This document shows, piece after piece, positions 8,587 through 16,288 of a stretch of DNA of 64,000 nt. The DNA comes from Chloroflexi bacterium GWB2_49_20. GTDB taxonomy: Bacteria; Chloroflexota; Anaerolineae; Anaerolineales; Villigracilaceae. The number at the start of each line of letters is the position of its first letter. Position 1 is the first letter of the stretch. Below the pieces are notes generated by a model. The model was not told where the DNA came from, searched no databases, and saw only the letters and a list, made by a program, of their open reading frames with translations. The position numbers and the translations under genes were made by a program. The stretch is from contig MGMF01000001.1 of assembly GCA_001796335.1 (NCBI GenBank), positions 446,324 through 510,323 of the forward strand, given 5' to 3'.

Positions 8587-9519
8587 TCAATCACCCAGAT
8601 CCTTAAAGAGAACCGTGCTCAGGTAGCGTTCCCCAAAAGAGGGGATGATCGTCACGATCAGCTTGCCGGCGTTCTCGGGGCGGTTGGCCAGTTGCAGGGC
8701 AGCCCAGGTGGCAGCCCCGGAAGAAATACCCACCAGCAAGCCTTCCTCTCGCGCCATGCGGCGGGCGGTTTCGAGCGCATTGTCATTGCTTACCCGGATG
8801 ATCTCGTCGTAGATGGTGGTGTTCAAAACCTCCGGTACAAACCCGGCTCCAAGTCCCTGGATGACATGCGGCCCTTTTGGCCCCCCCGAAAGGACAGGGG
8901 AGCCTTCCGGCTCAACTGCCACCACCTGGAAACCGGGTTTGCGCGCCTTAATCACTTCGCCCACACCGGTGATGGTCCCGCCTGTGCCGACCCCAGCTAC
9001 CAGGATGTCTGCTTTCCCATCCGTATCCCGCCAGATCTCTTCAGCGGTAGTGCGGCGGTGGATTTCAGGATTGGCCGGGTTCTTGAACTGCTGGGGGATG
9101 AAGTAACGCCCATCCGCTGCTGCCAGTTCTTCGGCTTTTTTGATGGCCCCCGGCATGCCTTCGGCGCCCGGTGTCAGGATCAGCTCAGCTCCGTATGCCC
9201 GCAGGAGCATGCGGCGTTCCTTGCTCATGGTATCCGGCATGACCAGGGTGCAGGCATAGCCGCGCGCCGCGCACACCATGGCCAGGGCGATGCCTGTATT
9301 CCCGCTGGTGGCTTCCAGCACGATGGTATCGGGTTTGATCAGCCCGGCTTTTTCTGCGGCATCGATCATGGATGCGCCGATCCGGTCCTTGACGCTGTGA
9401 GCCGGGTTATAGAATTCCAGCTTGGCCAGCACCTCAGCTCCGGATCCGGCTGTGATGCGGTTAAGACGGACCAGCGGGGTGTTTCCGATCAATTCAGTTA
9501 CGTTATTGGCAATTTTCAT
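8587..9519 (-). CDS. cysK: Cysteine synthase A (O-acetylserine sulfhydrylase)
   Basis: 310 residues, a typical CysK length. The PLP lysine lies in [11 protein letters not shown], the substrate loop is [10 protein letters not shown] and the glycine-rich phosphate loop is [12 protein letters not shown]. It converts O-acetylserine and sulfide to cysteine. A frame extension to 9546 exists, but GGAG five bases before the ATG at 9519 and the [20 protein letters not shown] start match the family. It is transcribed from about 300 bases upstream through a structured leader (see 9560-9852), so expression is probably controlled at the RNA level. Confidence 0.95.
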   Translation of the reverse strand: MKIANNVTELIGNTPLVRLNRITAGSGAEVLAKLEFYNPAHSVKDRIGASMIDAAEKAGLIKPDTIVLEATSGNTGIALAMVCAARGYACTLVMPDTMSKERRMLLRAYGAELILTPGAEGMPGAIKKAEELAAADGRYFIPQQFKNPANPEIHRRTTAEEIWRDTDGKADILVAGVGTGGTITGVGEVIKARKPGFQVVAVEPEGSPVLSGGPKGPHVIQGLGAGFVPEVLNTTIYDEIIRVSNDNALETARRMAREEGLLVGISSGAATWAALQLANRPENAGKLIVTIIPSFGERYLSTVLFKDLGD

Positions 9520-9559
9520 TTCAACTCCATTTCGATATCTTTTCAATAATGATGGGAAG

Positions 9560-9595
9560 GTGGGGTGTTATTGCGAGCTCGCAATAACACCCCAC
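9560..9595 (-). repeat. Perfect 36-bp palindrome in the cysK leader
   Basis: Two 18-base arms (GTGGGGTGTTATTGCGAG and its exact complement) meet without a spacer at GAGCTC. It lies 41 bases before the cysK ATG on the transcribed strand, with no U tract after it. It could be a protein operator, a stable RNA stem near the ribosome site or a roadblock terminator. Confidence 0.6.
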
Positions 9596-9619
9596 ACTCC
9601 ACTTTAATTATATAAGGAT

Positions 9620-9763
9620 GACCAACTGGAAAATAAAAGAACGGCAAACGAATGCCATGCGTAAAAATATTCGCATGCGGGGTTCGCTCACCGTCCTTCA
9701 GTCAGTTGGTCTAAGTTCGTGTCTTATAATGAAGAGGCGGTGATTACGATCCCCGCCGCAGAC
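9620..9763 (-). promoter_or_regulatory. Structured RNA leader of cysK, candidate riboswitch of unknown class
   Basis: Downstream of the cysK promoter lie two folded modules. One is a hairpin at 9721-9763 with GTCT/AGAC and GGCGG/CCGCC arms. The other is a multibranched domain at 9620-9711 closed by a nine-base stem (GACCAACTG with CAGTTGGTC), containing an inner ACGG/CCGT helix and two small hairpins (GGCA/TGCC and CATGCG/CGCATG). A long closing stem with internal branches is the usual shape of aptamers. The T-box and S-box consensus motifs are not recognised. Confidence 0.45.
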
Positions 9764-9824
9764 ACATGCAAGAAGATTTCATTTGTGCTCTCTCAGTTTA
9801 ATTTTTATGAATATCTTAACAAAT

Positions 9825-9852
9825 ATTATACCAATGTTATCCGTATTGTCAA
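9825..9852 (-). promoter_or_regulatory. Near-consensus sigma-70 promoter for cysK-cysE
   Basis: On the minus strand TTGACA (9852-9847) and TATAAT (9830-9825) are separated by 16 bases, a full match to both boxes. Predicted initiation is near 9818, giving a leader of about 300 bases before cysK. Confidence 0.75.
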
Positions 9853-10228
9853 GGAATTGTTATATTTAACCCTGAAGGTTTCGCCTGCAAACCTGCAATA
9901 CCCCCCGCATGGTAGATCCGCAAATTAATGCCGCTGCCGACCTTCCGCAGGTCTCCGAAAGAGGGCGGGTGGGATAGATCCTGAAGGTTTTTGCGGCAAT
10001 CGATTGTCCGAAAATATCAGGCCATTCTACCTCTACCAGACAAGACGATCGTTAACAAATGAAGCCTTTAGAATCTTTTGGCTTAATTTCTGCCCACCCT
10101 TCGTCCACCGGGAAAGACGCAGGGGTGAGGTATCTGTGCTTTTTGTGTTTCAATTCCCGGATGGAAAAGCAGGGAAATTACTGTCAGTAAGTCTAAAAAA
10201 CCAATCCCTGAGGTATACTCCAACCCAT

Positions 10229-10963
10229 ATGGAACAAACAAACCTCAACTGGTCGGTCAGCGACCTGAAACTGGATGTGGATGCAGTCCTGCGCGGGCAG
10301 GGTGCCGACCCCGGGGTCATTCGGAGCAGGCGGCCGCGCCTGGTGGAGATCGCCGAGCAGGCGCTGGAAAGCTCCCGCTACCTGCTGGAGCCGCGCGTGG
10401 TCCAGCGCCGGCTTGCAGTTCGATCTCTCCGGCACGAAAAATTGATATTGGAAGGCGGCAGTTCCCTGAGCGGGGCCTGGATCAGCCAGTATCTTGCCCC
10501 GGCCGAATCCGTGACCGCTATTGTTTGCACGGTAGGCTCCAGGATCGAGCAGGCTGCCTCCCGGCTGATGGAAAGCGATATGCTGCTGGGACTGGCTCTG
10601 GATGGGGTCGGCTCAGCCGGCGTGGAAGCCCTGGCGCAACTGGTCTGCAAACAGATCGAAGACCAGGCTGCAGCGGAAGGCAAACAAACCAGTGTGCCGC
10701 TAAGCCCGGGCATGCTCAACTGGTCGGTGGAGGACGGGCAGCCGGTCATCTTTGAAATGCTTGCTCCGGCCCAGATCGGGGTGGAGATGACTTCTTCGTT
10801 CATGATGAAGCCGGGCAAGAGCTTATCCATGCTGGTGGGTGTGGGTACGCAGCTGGGAGTCAAGGGCAACACCTGCGATTACTGCGCCATGCAGGGCACC
10901 TGCAAGTATCGCGAGTACGGCGGACATACCCAAATGGAAGCAAATGACCGTAAAATAGGGTAA
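10229..10963 (+). CDS. MetH activation-domain-like protein with C-terminal cysteine cluster
   Basis: 244 residues from the ATG at 10229; an upstream extension of the frame has no family features. The body resembles the vitamin B12-dependent methionine synthase activation region (ARGYRFGYGACPD-type folds), here with ICTVGSRIEQ, LDGVGSAGVEALA and LSPGMLNWSVEDG, and it ends in a compact CDYCAMQGTCKYR cysteine motif that could hold an iron-sulfur cluster. Such stand-alone proteins accompany corrinoid methyltransferases and are thought to help reductive activation. No corrinoid protein is adjacent. A TATACT box nine bases before the ATG suggests an almost leaderless message. Function is inferred. 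Confidence 0.5.
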   Translation: MEQTNLNWSVSDLKLDVDAVLRGQGADPGVIRSRRPRLVEIAEQALESSRYLLEPRVVQRRLAVRSLRHEKLILEGGSSLSGAWISQYLAPAESVTAIVCTVGSRIEQAASRLMESDMLLGLALDGVGSAGVEALAQLVCKQIEDQAAAEGKQTSVPLSPGMLNWSVEDGQPVIFEMLAPAQIGVEMTSSFMMKPGKSLSMLVGVGTQLGVKGNTCDYCAMQGTCKYREYGGHTQMEANDRKIG

Positions 10964-11044
10964 TAGTTTGAAAGCAGAATCAGCAAGAATTCAACCGGCC
11001 CATCCAATCAATAAGAAGCAACTTAAAAAGAAAAGGCAGCCCAT

Positions 11045-12070
11045 ATGACAGCATCTGAATCTCATTTCTATCTCATCCCCCGCACCGGCGCACCCACCCG
11101 CCTGGAAAACATGCAAGAGGCTCTCCAGGCACAGGAGGCCAAGCTTAACTACGTCTGGTTGGATTTTTTTCAACCCGGGAAAGATGAACTGCAAGCACTG
11201 ATAGAACCGCTGGATCTGCACCCTCTCTCGATCGAAGACTGCCTGGATGAGAATCAGATGCCCAAGATGGATGATTACCCGGGGAATACCTTTATTATTT
11301 TTAATAATTTCAATTACGCTGACCATATGCTAACCATCGATGAGTTGAACATCTTCATCTCTGATCATTTCCTGGTAACTGTGCGGCACGACAATGCTGG
11401 AAGCCAGTCATTCATCCAGGAGATCGAGCGTTCTTTTGTACGCAACAATGAGAGCGTGCGCCTGGGCCCGGCTTTCCTGCTGCACTTCATTTTGGACCAG
11501 GTTGTGGATCGCAAGTTCTTAGCCATCGAAGGCCTGGAGGATGAACTCAATATCGCTGAAGAGGCAATTATGGCCGATCTGCCAAGATTTAACCCGGCAG
11601 AACTGTTGCACCTGCGGCGGGATTTGCTGGCAGTCCGTAAAAGCCTTTTCAATGAGCGCGAGACCCTGGTGAAGATCTGCCGCCTGGATTGCCCGTTCAT
11701 CACCAAGAAAGCCATCTTCTTCTACCGTGATATCTATGACCACCTCTCCAAATTCTTTGAACTGACCGAGTCCTCACGCGATCTCGTCACCAGCCTGATG
11801 GAAATGTACCTGTCCATGCTCAATAATCAGATGGCCAAAGCAGCCAATGACACGAATGCCACTGTGCGGCGTCTGACCTTCATCACAACCATCTTCATGC
11901 CGCTCTCGCTGCTGGCAGGCATCGGAGGCATGTCGGAATGGTCCATGATGACCGGTCCGGAAAATTGGAAGTTCAGCTATCCATTGTTCCTGCTGGTCAT
12001 GCTGGTAATGGGCCTGTTCAATTACTACCTGTTAAAAGCATGGGAGAAGAAGCGCGGTATAAAGGATTAA
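11045..12070 (+). CDS. CorA-family divalent cation transporter with altered signature motif
   Basis: 341 residues. The large N-terminal cytoplasmic domain and long helical region (EDELNIAEEAIM, LLHLRRDLLAVRKSL) followed by two C-terminal membrane helices and a basic tail (KAWEKKRGIKD) are the CorA layout. The pore signature, normally G-M-N at the end of the first helix, reads GIGGMSEWSMM, so serine replaces the asparagine. CorA pentamers pass Mg2+, Co2+ or Ni2+; with this change the ion or the transport mode may differ. AAGG eight bases upstream fits the start. It is monocistronic between two unrelated genes. Confidence 0.85.
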   Translation: MTASESHFYLIPRTGAPTRLENMQEALQAQEAKLNYVWLDFFQPGKDELQALIEPLDLHPLSIEDCLDENQMPKMDDYPGNTFIIFNNFNYADHMLTIDELNIFISDHFLVTVRHDNAGSQSFIQEIERSFVRNNESVRLGPAFLLHFILDQVVDRKFLAIEGLEDELNIAEEAIMADLPRFNPAELLHLRRDLLAVRKSLFNERETLVKICRLDCPFITKKAIFFYRDIYDHLSKFFELTESSRDLVTSLMEMYLSMLNNQMAKAANDTNATVRRLTFITTIFMPLSLLAGIGGMSEWSMMTGPENWKFSYPLFLLVMLVMGLFNYYLLKAWEKKRGIKD

Positions 12071-12131
12071 AGATCTGATAACCTGCCTTGTGTCACTATG
12101 CAAGCGGGGATAAATCCCATAGAATCGGGGA

Positions 12132-13103
12132 ATGCAACCCCCAGCCCCCCAGCCGACCAATCTGACACGTGGCTACATGGCGGCACTGATCAGCGCCGGT
12201 TTTCTATCCACCACCGCCATCTTTATCCGCTACCTGACGCAATCCTACCAAATGCCCGCCTTGGTGCTGGCCTGCTGGCGCGATTTTTTTGTAGCCCTCA
12301 GCCTGCTGCCCATCCTGGGTTTTTTCCGCCCGCGGCTGCTGCAGGTGGATCGCAAACACCTGGCCTACCTGCTGGCATATGGATTCCTGCTGGCCGTCTT
12401 CAACTCCCTGTGGACATTATCGGTTACCTTAAATGGTGCTGCCGTTTCCACCGTTCTGGCCTACTGCTCGGCCGGTTTCACCGCCCTGCTGGGCTGGTGG
12501 TTTCTCAAGGAGCGCCTGGATTGGGGCAAACTGCTGGCGGTAACGCTCAGCCTGGCCGGGTGTGTGCTGGTTTCAGGGGCGCTGGACCCGGCAGCCTGGA
12601 CAGCCAATGTTCTGGGCATTATTACTGGTATATTTTCCGGCCTGGCCTATGCCATCTACACCCTGATGGGACGCAAGGCCTCCCAGGACGGATTGAACCC
12701 ATGGAGCACGCTGATCTATACATTCTTTTTTGCAGCCATATTCCTGCTGATTGCCAACCTGAGCATGGGAAGCCTGCTGCCAGGTGCGGCAGCAACACCA
12801 TCTGACATGCTCTGGCTTGGCAATCGAACTGCCGGATGGATCATCCTGTTCCTGCTGGCGGCTGGACCCACCCTGGCAGGCTTTGGCCTGTACAATGTCA
12901 GCCTGGTGGACCTGCCATCCAGCGTTGCCAACCTGGTGGTCACGCTCGAACCCGTCTTTACAGCGGTAATTGCTTATATTCTGCTGCATGAGCGCCTGAA
13001 TCCAACCCAGATCGTGGGAGGTTTGCTGATCCTGGGCGGAGTCATCTTTCTGAGGATCTACGAAGGGCGGGTATCCGCCCGAGTCTTAGAGAGTACTGTG
13101 TAA
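12132..13103 (+). CDS. EamA/DMT-family transporter
   Basis: 323 residues with about ten membrane helices arranged as two EamA repeats; helices such as AYLLAYGFLLAVFNSLWTLS in the first half and PSSVANLVVTLEPVFTAVIA in the second are typical of drug/metabolite exporters. The family exports amino acids or other small metabolites; the substrate is unknown. A TAGAAT box ends six bases before the ATG (12120-12125) and there is no ribosome site, so the message is probably leaderless. A shifted 235-codon frame over the same bases is a shadow. Confidence 0.8.
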   Translation: MQPPAPQPTNLTRGYMAALISAGFLSTTAIFIRYLTQSYQMPALVLACWRDFFVALSLLPILGFFRPRLLQVDRKHLAYLLAYGFLLAVFNSLWTLSVTLNGAAVSTVLAYCSAGFTALLGWWFLKERLDWGKLLAVTLSLAGCVLVSGALDPAAWTANVLGIITGIFSGLAYAIYTLMGRKASQDGLNPWSTLIYTFFFAAIFLLIANLSMGSLLPGAAATPSDMLWLGNRTAGWIILFLLAAGPTLAGFGLYNVSLVDLPSSVANLVVTLEPVFTAVIAYILLHERLNPTQIVGGLLILGGVIFLRIYEGRVSARVLESTV

Positions 13104-13202
13104 TTATCTGAACCAAGTTCCCGTCATTTGCCAGAAATTCGACACCAAGGAAACAGCAATCAGAATAAGCCATAGATCGTGAAAGACCCTGAAATAAGTA
13201 AA

Positions 13203-13235
13203 ATAAGAGGCAGTTCGGTGTGAACTGCCTCTTAT
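13203..13235 (-). terminator. Terminator of the nuo operon
   Basis: A perfect 14-base stem (ATAAGAGGCAGTTC and complement) with a five-base loop. Read on the minus strand it follows nuoN by about 40 bases and runs into TTATTTTACTTATTTC, a T-rich tail. It may also stop the convergent EamA transcript. Confidence 0.7.
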
Positions 13236-13273
13236 GATTTATCTACATGGTCGTTCGGAGGCGACCCATCTGA

Positions 13274-14719
13274 TCAGAATAATTTTAAGACTGCATCACT
13301 CGCCAGGGTAAAAAGTGCAGCCGGTACAAAGCTGAGCACCACGGTGGCCAGGGCGGCTGCGCCGATGGTCAGATTCAACCAGGATTCAGAGGTAACCTGC
13401 GGATCACCATCGCGCATGTACATAACCACCACCACGCGCAGGTAGTAATAAGCTGAGATCAGCGAGGTGAGCACACCGATGATGGCCAGTCCGATGAAAC
13501 CACCCTCCACAACCGAACGGAACAGGTACAACTTGCCGATCAGGCCCAACGTGGGCGGGATACCCGTCAGGGAGAGCATGAAAACAGTCATGGCAGCTGC
13601 CATGGCCGGGTGCTTGCGCCCAAGACCGGCATAATCGTTGATCTCCAGTCCCTTGCCTTCGGCTTTCTCCAGGGCGATCACCATGGCCCAGGCTCCAAAG
13701 GAGGTGATTGCATACGCCACCAGGTAAAACAAGGCCGAGGCTACTGAGTCATGGGCAACTTTTGGATTCCCATAGGGCACAAAAGCCATCAGGATATAAC
13801 CGGCATGGGCGATACTCGAATACGCCAGCATGCGCTTGATATCGGTCTGGGCGATGGCGATCAGATTGCCGCCGATCATGGTTACGGCTGCCAGTCCCCA
13901 CAGGACGGGCACCAAATCAACACTCAGGCTGGGGAAGGCGCTCACAAAAATGCGCAGCAGGGCTGCGAATCCAGCCGCCTTGGCACCCACGGCCATAAAA
14001 CCGGTAACCGAGGTGGGTGCACCCTGGTAGACATCTGGAGTCCACATGTGGAAAGGCACCGCAGCCACCTTGAAGCCAAATCCGACCAGCAGCAAGGCTG
14101 CGCCAATGAGCAGCAGAGTGGTGACAGCCTCCCCTCCGGCAACACGGGCAACGATCTCGCTTAATCGGGTCGAGCCGGTTGCACCGAAGGTCATGGCAAT
14201 GCCATAAACCACAAAACCGGTGGCGAAAGCACCCAACAGGAAGTATTTAAGCCCGGCTTCTTCAGATTCCAATCGTGGCCGTGCCCAGGCTGCCAGGACA
14301 TACAATGGGATGGAGAGCAATTCAAGACCCAGAAAGATCACGATCAGGTCAGCAGCCTGCGCCATCAGGAGCATACCAGAAATGCTGAAGAGCATCAGGG
14401 TGTAATATTCGCCACGCTCAATGCCCATGCGTTTGAGATAGCCATAAGCGATGGCAATACCCAAAATACCAGTTGCCAGGAACAGCACGCTCAAGAAGAC
14501 TGAAAAGCCATCCACAACGATCATGCCATTGAAGGCGGTCATCTCACGACCGGCCTGGGCCAGTACAATTCCCATTACCACTGCCAACCCAAAGACAGCC
14601 AGGAGGGCTATCATACCTTTACGCCGCTGTGGAATGAAAAGGTCCACCAGGAGCAAGATACAAGCCCAGGTGACCAACAGGATATTCGGTAAGAGGGTTA
14701 ATAAATCGGTTTGCGTCAT
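13274..14719 (-). CDS. nuoN: NADH-quinone oxidoreductase subunit N
   Basis: 481 residues, about fourteen membrane helices, an antiporter-like proton-channel subunit of complex I. The conserved helix-5/helix-7 lysine region (MAVGAKAAGFAALLRIF) and the IAQTDIKRMLAYSSIAHAGY segment are intact. It is the last gene of the fourteen-gene operon, as in most bacteria. A TTG two codons upstream is possible, but the ATG at 14719 has AGGG seven bases before it. Together with NuoL and NuoM it carries proton translocation driven by quinone reduction. Confidence 0.97.
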   Translation of the reverse strand: MTQTDLLTLLPNILLVTWACILLLVDLFIPQRRKGMIALLAVFGLAVVMGIVLAQAGREMTAFNGMIVVDGFSVFLSVLFLATGILGIAIAYGYLKRMGIERGEYYTLMLFSISGMLLMAQAADLIVIFLGLELLSIPLYVLAAWARPRLESEEAGLKYFLLGAFATGFVVYGIAMTFGATGSTRLSEIVARVAGGEAVTTLLLIGAALLLVGFGFKVAAVPFHMWTPDVYQGAPTSVTGFMAVGAKAAGFAALLRIFVSAFPSLSVDLVPVLWGLAAVTMIGGNLIAIAQTDIKRMLAYSSIAHAGYILMAFVPYGNPKVAHDSVASALFYLVAYAITSFGAWAMVIALEKAEGKGLEINDYAGLGRKHPAMAAAMTVFMLSLTGIPPTLGLIGKLYLFRSVVEGGFIGLAIIGVLTSLISAYYYLRVVVVMYMRDGDPQVTSESWLNLTIGAAALATVVLSFVPAALFTLASDAVLKLF

Positions 14720-14755
14720 CGGCAATCCCTTGTTTCTTTTAATGATCCCAAAAAG

Positions 14756-16267
14756 TTAATGCAACGCCAGCGAAGCTGTTTGGATAATTTTAACCAGATT
14801 GTCCACCGCGGGAGCCATCAAGGCAAAGAAGGGTTTGGGGTAGAGACCGATCCAGAAGATGAATACCAACAGTGGAACCAGGGTGGCAATTTCGCGCCAG
14901 TTCAAATCCTTCAGTTTCTTGTTCTCTTCCTTGTCCAGGGGGCCCAGGAACATTTTCTGGAACATGTAGAGGATGTAAATGGCAGCCAGGATGACACCCA
15001 CGGCAGCCACTCCAGCGAACCAGGGCGAGCCGATGGCCTGGGAACCAAAAGCACCCAGCAGGATGGTGAACTCACCCACGAAGCCATTTAAACCCGGCAA
15101 GCCCATGGAAGACAGGGAAACAATCAGCATCAGGGTCGCGTACACAGGCATTACTTTCCATAACCCGCCGAAGGCGTCCATCTCACGGGTATGCCTGCGT
15201 TCATAGATCATACCCACCAGGAGGAACAAGGCACCGGTGCTGAGACCGTGATTGATCATCTGGAGGATGCCGCCCTGGATACCCATCGGGTTGAGGGCGA
15301 ACAAGCCCAGCATGACAAAGCCGAGGTGACTGACCGAAGAATAAGCCACCAGTTTCTTGACATCCTTCTGGGAGTAGGAAACCAGGGCACCATAAATAAT
15401 ACCAATCACTGCCAAACCAGCCATCCAGGGTGCGGCTTTGATGGCAGCCTGGGGGAAGAGCGGCAAATTGAAACGCAGGAAGCCGTAGGTACCCATTTTT
15501 AGCAGTACACCGGCCAGGATGACCGAGCCAGCCGTAGGCGCCTGCACATGGGCATCCGGAAGCCAGGAATGCAGCGGCCACATGGGTACTTTGATGGCGA
15601 AAGCTGCCGCAAAGGCCAGGAAGAGCCACATCTGAATATCGGCCGGGATGCTGCCAGACCTGGCGATCAGATCAGGTACCGAAAAGCTGTTCTGGTTGAT
15701 TCCCAGCCACAGAACGGCGATCAGCATCAGGATGGAGCCAGCCATGGTGTACAGGAAGAATTTAACGGCAGCATAGATGCGCTGCGGACCGCCCCAGATG
15801 CCGATCAGAAAATACATGGGCACCAGGGTGAATTCCCAGAAGATATAGAACAGGAACAGGTCCTGTGCCAGGAAGACGCCCATCATGCCCACTTCCAACA
15901 GCAGGAAGAAGATCATGAAGTCCTTGACTCGCTCCTCAACTGCCGTCCATGTGGATAGGATGGAGATGGGGCTCAGGAAAGCGGTCAGCAGGACCAGCAA
16001 AATGCTCAACCCGTCCACACCTGTGGCATAGTTGATGTTCCAACCCGCCACCTGGATCCAGGGGATGTTCAACCCCAATTGCAGGTTGGCATCCGTTGAC
16101 TTGAAGAGAGTCAGCACCCAGATGGAAATGCCAAAGGTGAGCAGGGAAGCCAGAAAGGCTGTCCAGCGTAGCAGGTCTTTCTTCCCGGAGGGCATCAGCA
16201 GGAGCGCCAGAACACCCAGCAGGGGAAAGAAAATGACCAAATTGAGGGGATTCGTTAAGAAGTCCAT
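14756..16267 (-). CDS. nuoM: NADH-quinone oxidoreductase subunit M
   Basis: 503 residues with about fourteen membrane helices. The channel-forming glutamate helix reads FFLLLEVGMMGVFLAQDLFL, followed by AIKVPMWPLHSWLPDAHVQAP with the essential lysine and the discontinuous-helix region SYSQKDVKKLVAYSSVSHLG. All are hallmarks of the Mrp-antiporter-like NuoM that pumps protons in complex I. It is 30 bases before nuoN and 21 bases after nuoL, so the three antiporter genes form one translational block at the end of the operon. Confidence 0.97.
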   Translation of the reverse strand: MDFLTNPLNLVIFFPLLGVLALLLMPSGKKDLLRWTAFLASLLTFGISIWVLTLFKSTDANLQLGLNIPWIQVAGWNINYATGVDGLSILLVLLTAFLSPISILSTWTAVEERVKDFMIFFLLLEVGMMGVFLAQDLFLFYIFWEFTLVPMYFLIGIWGGPQRIYAAVKFFLYTMAGSILMLIAVLWLGINQNSFSVPDLIARSGSIPADIQMWLFLAFAAAFAIKVPMWPLHSWLPDAHVQAPTAGSVILAGVLLKMGTYGFLRFNLPLFPQAAIKAAPWMAGLAVIGIIYGALVSYSQKDVKKLVAYSSVSHLGFVMLGLFALNPMGIQGGILQMINHGLSTGALFLLVGMIYERRHTREMDAFGGLWKVMPVYATLMLIVSLSSMGLPGLNGFVGEFTILLGAFGSQAIGSPWFAGVAAVGVILAAIYILYMFQKMFLGPLDKEENKKLKDLNWREIATLVPLLVFIFWIGLYPKPFFALMAPAVDNLVKIIQTASLALH

Positions 16268-16288
16268 AGTCCGTCCTCGTCGTAATCG

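Noticed and set aside
9620..9763. T-box riboswitch for cysteine in the cysK leader
   Set aside because: The conserved antiterminator sequence (AGGGTGGNACCGCG) was not found on the transcribed strand; kept only as an unclassified structured leader.
12098..12805. 235-codon frame overlapping the EamA transporter
   Set aside because: Low-complexity proline/glycine/histidine composition typical of a shifted frame; the overlapping frame gives a clean ten-helix transporter.
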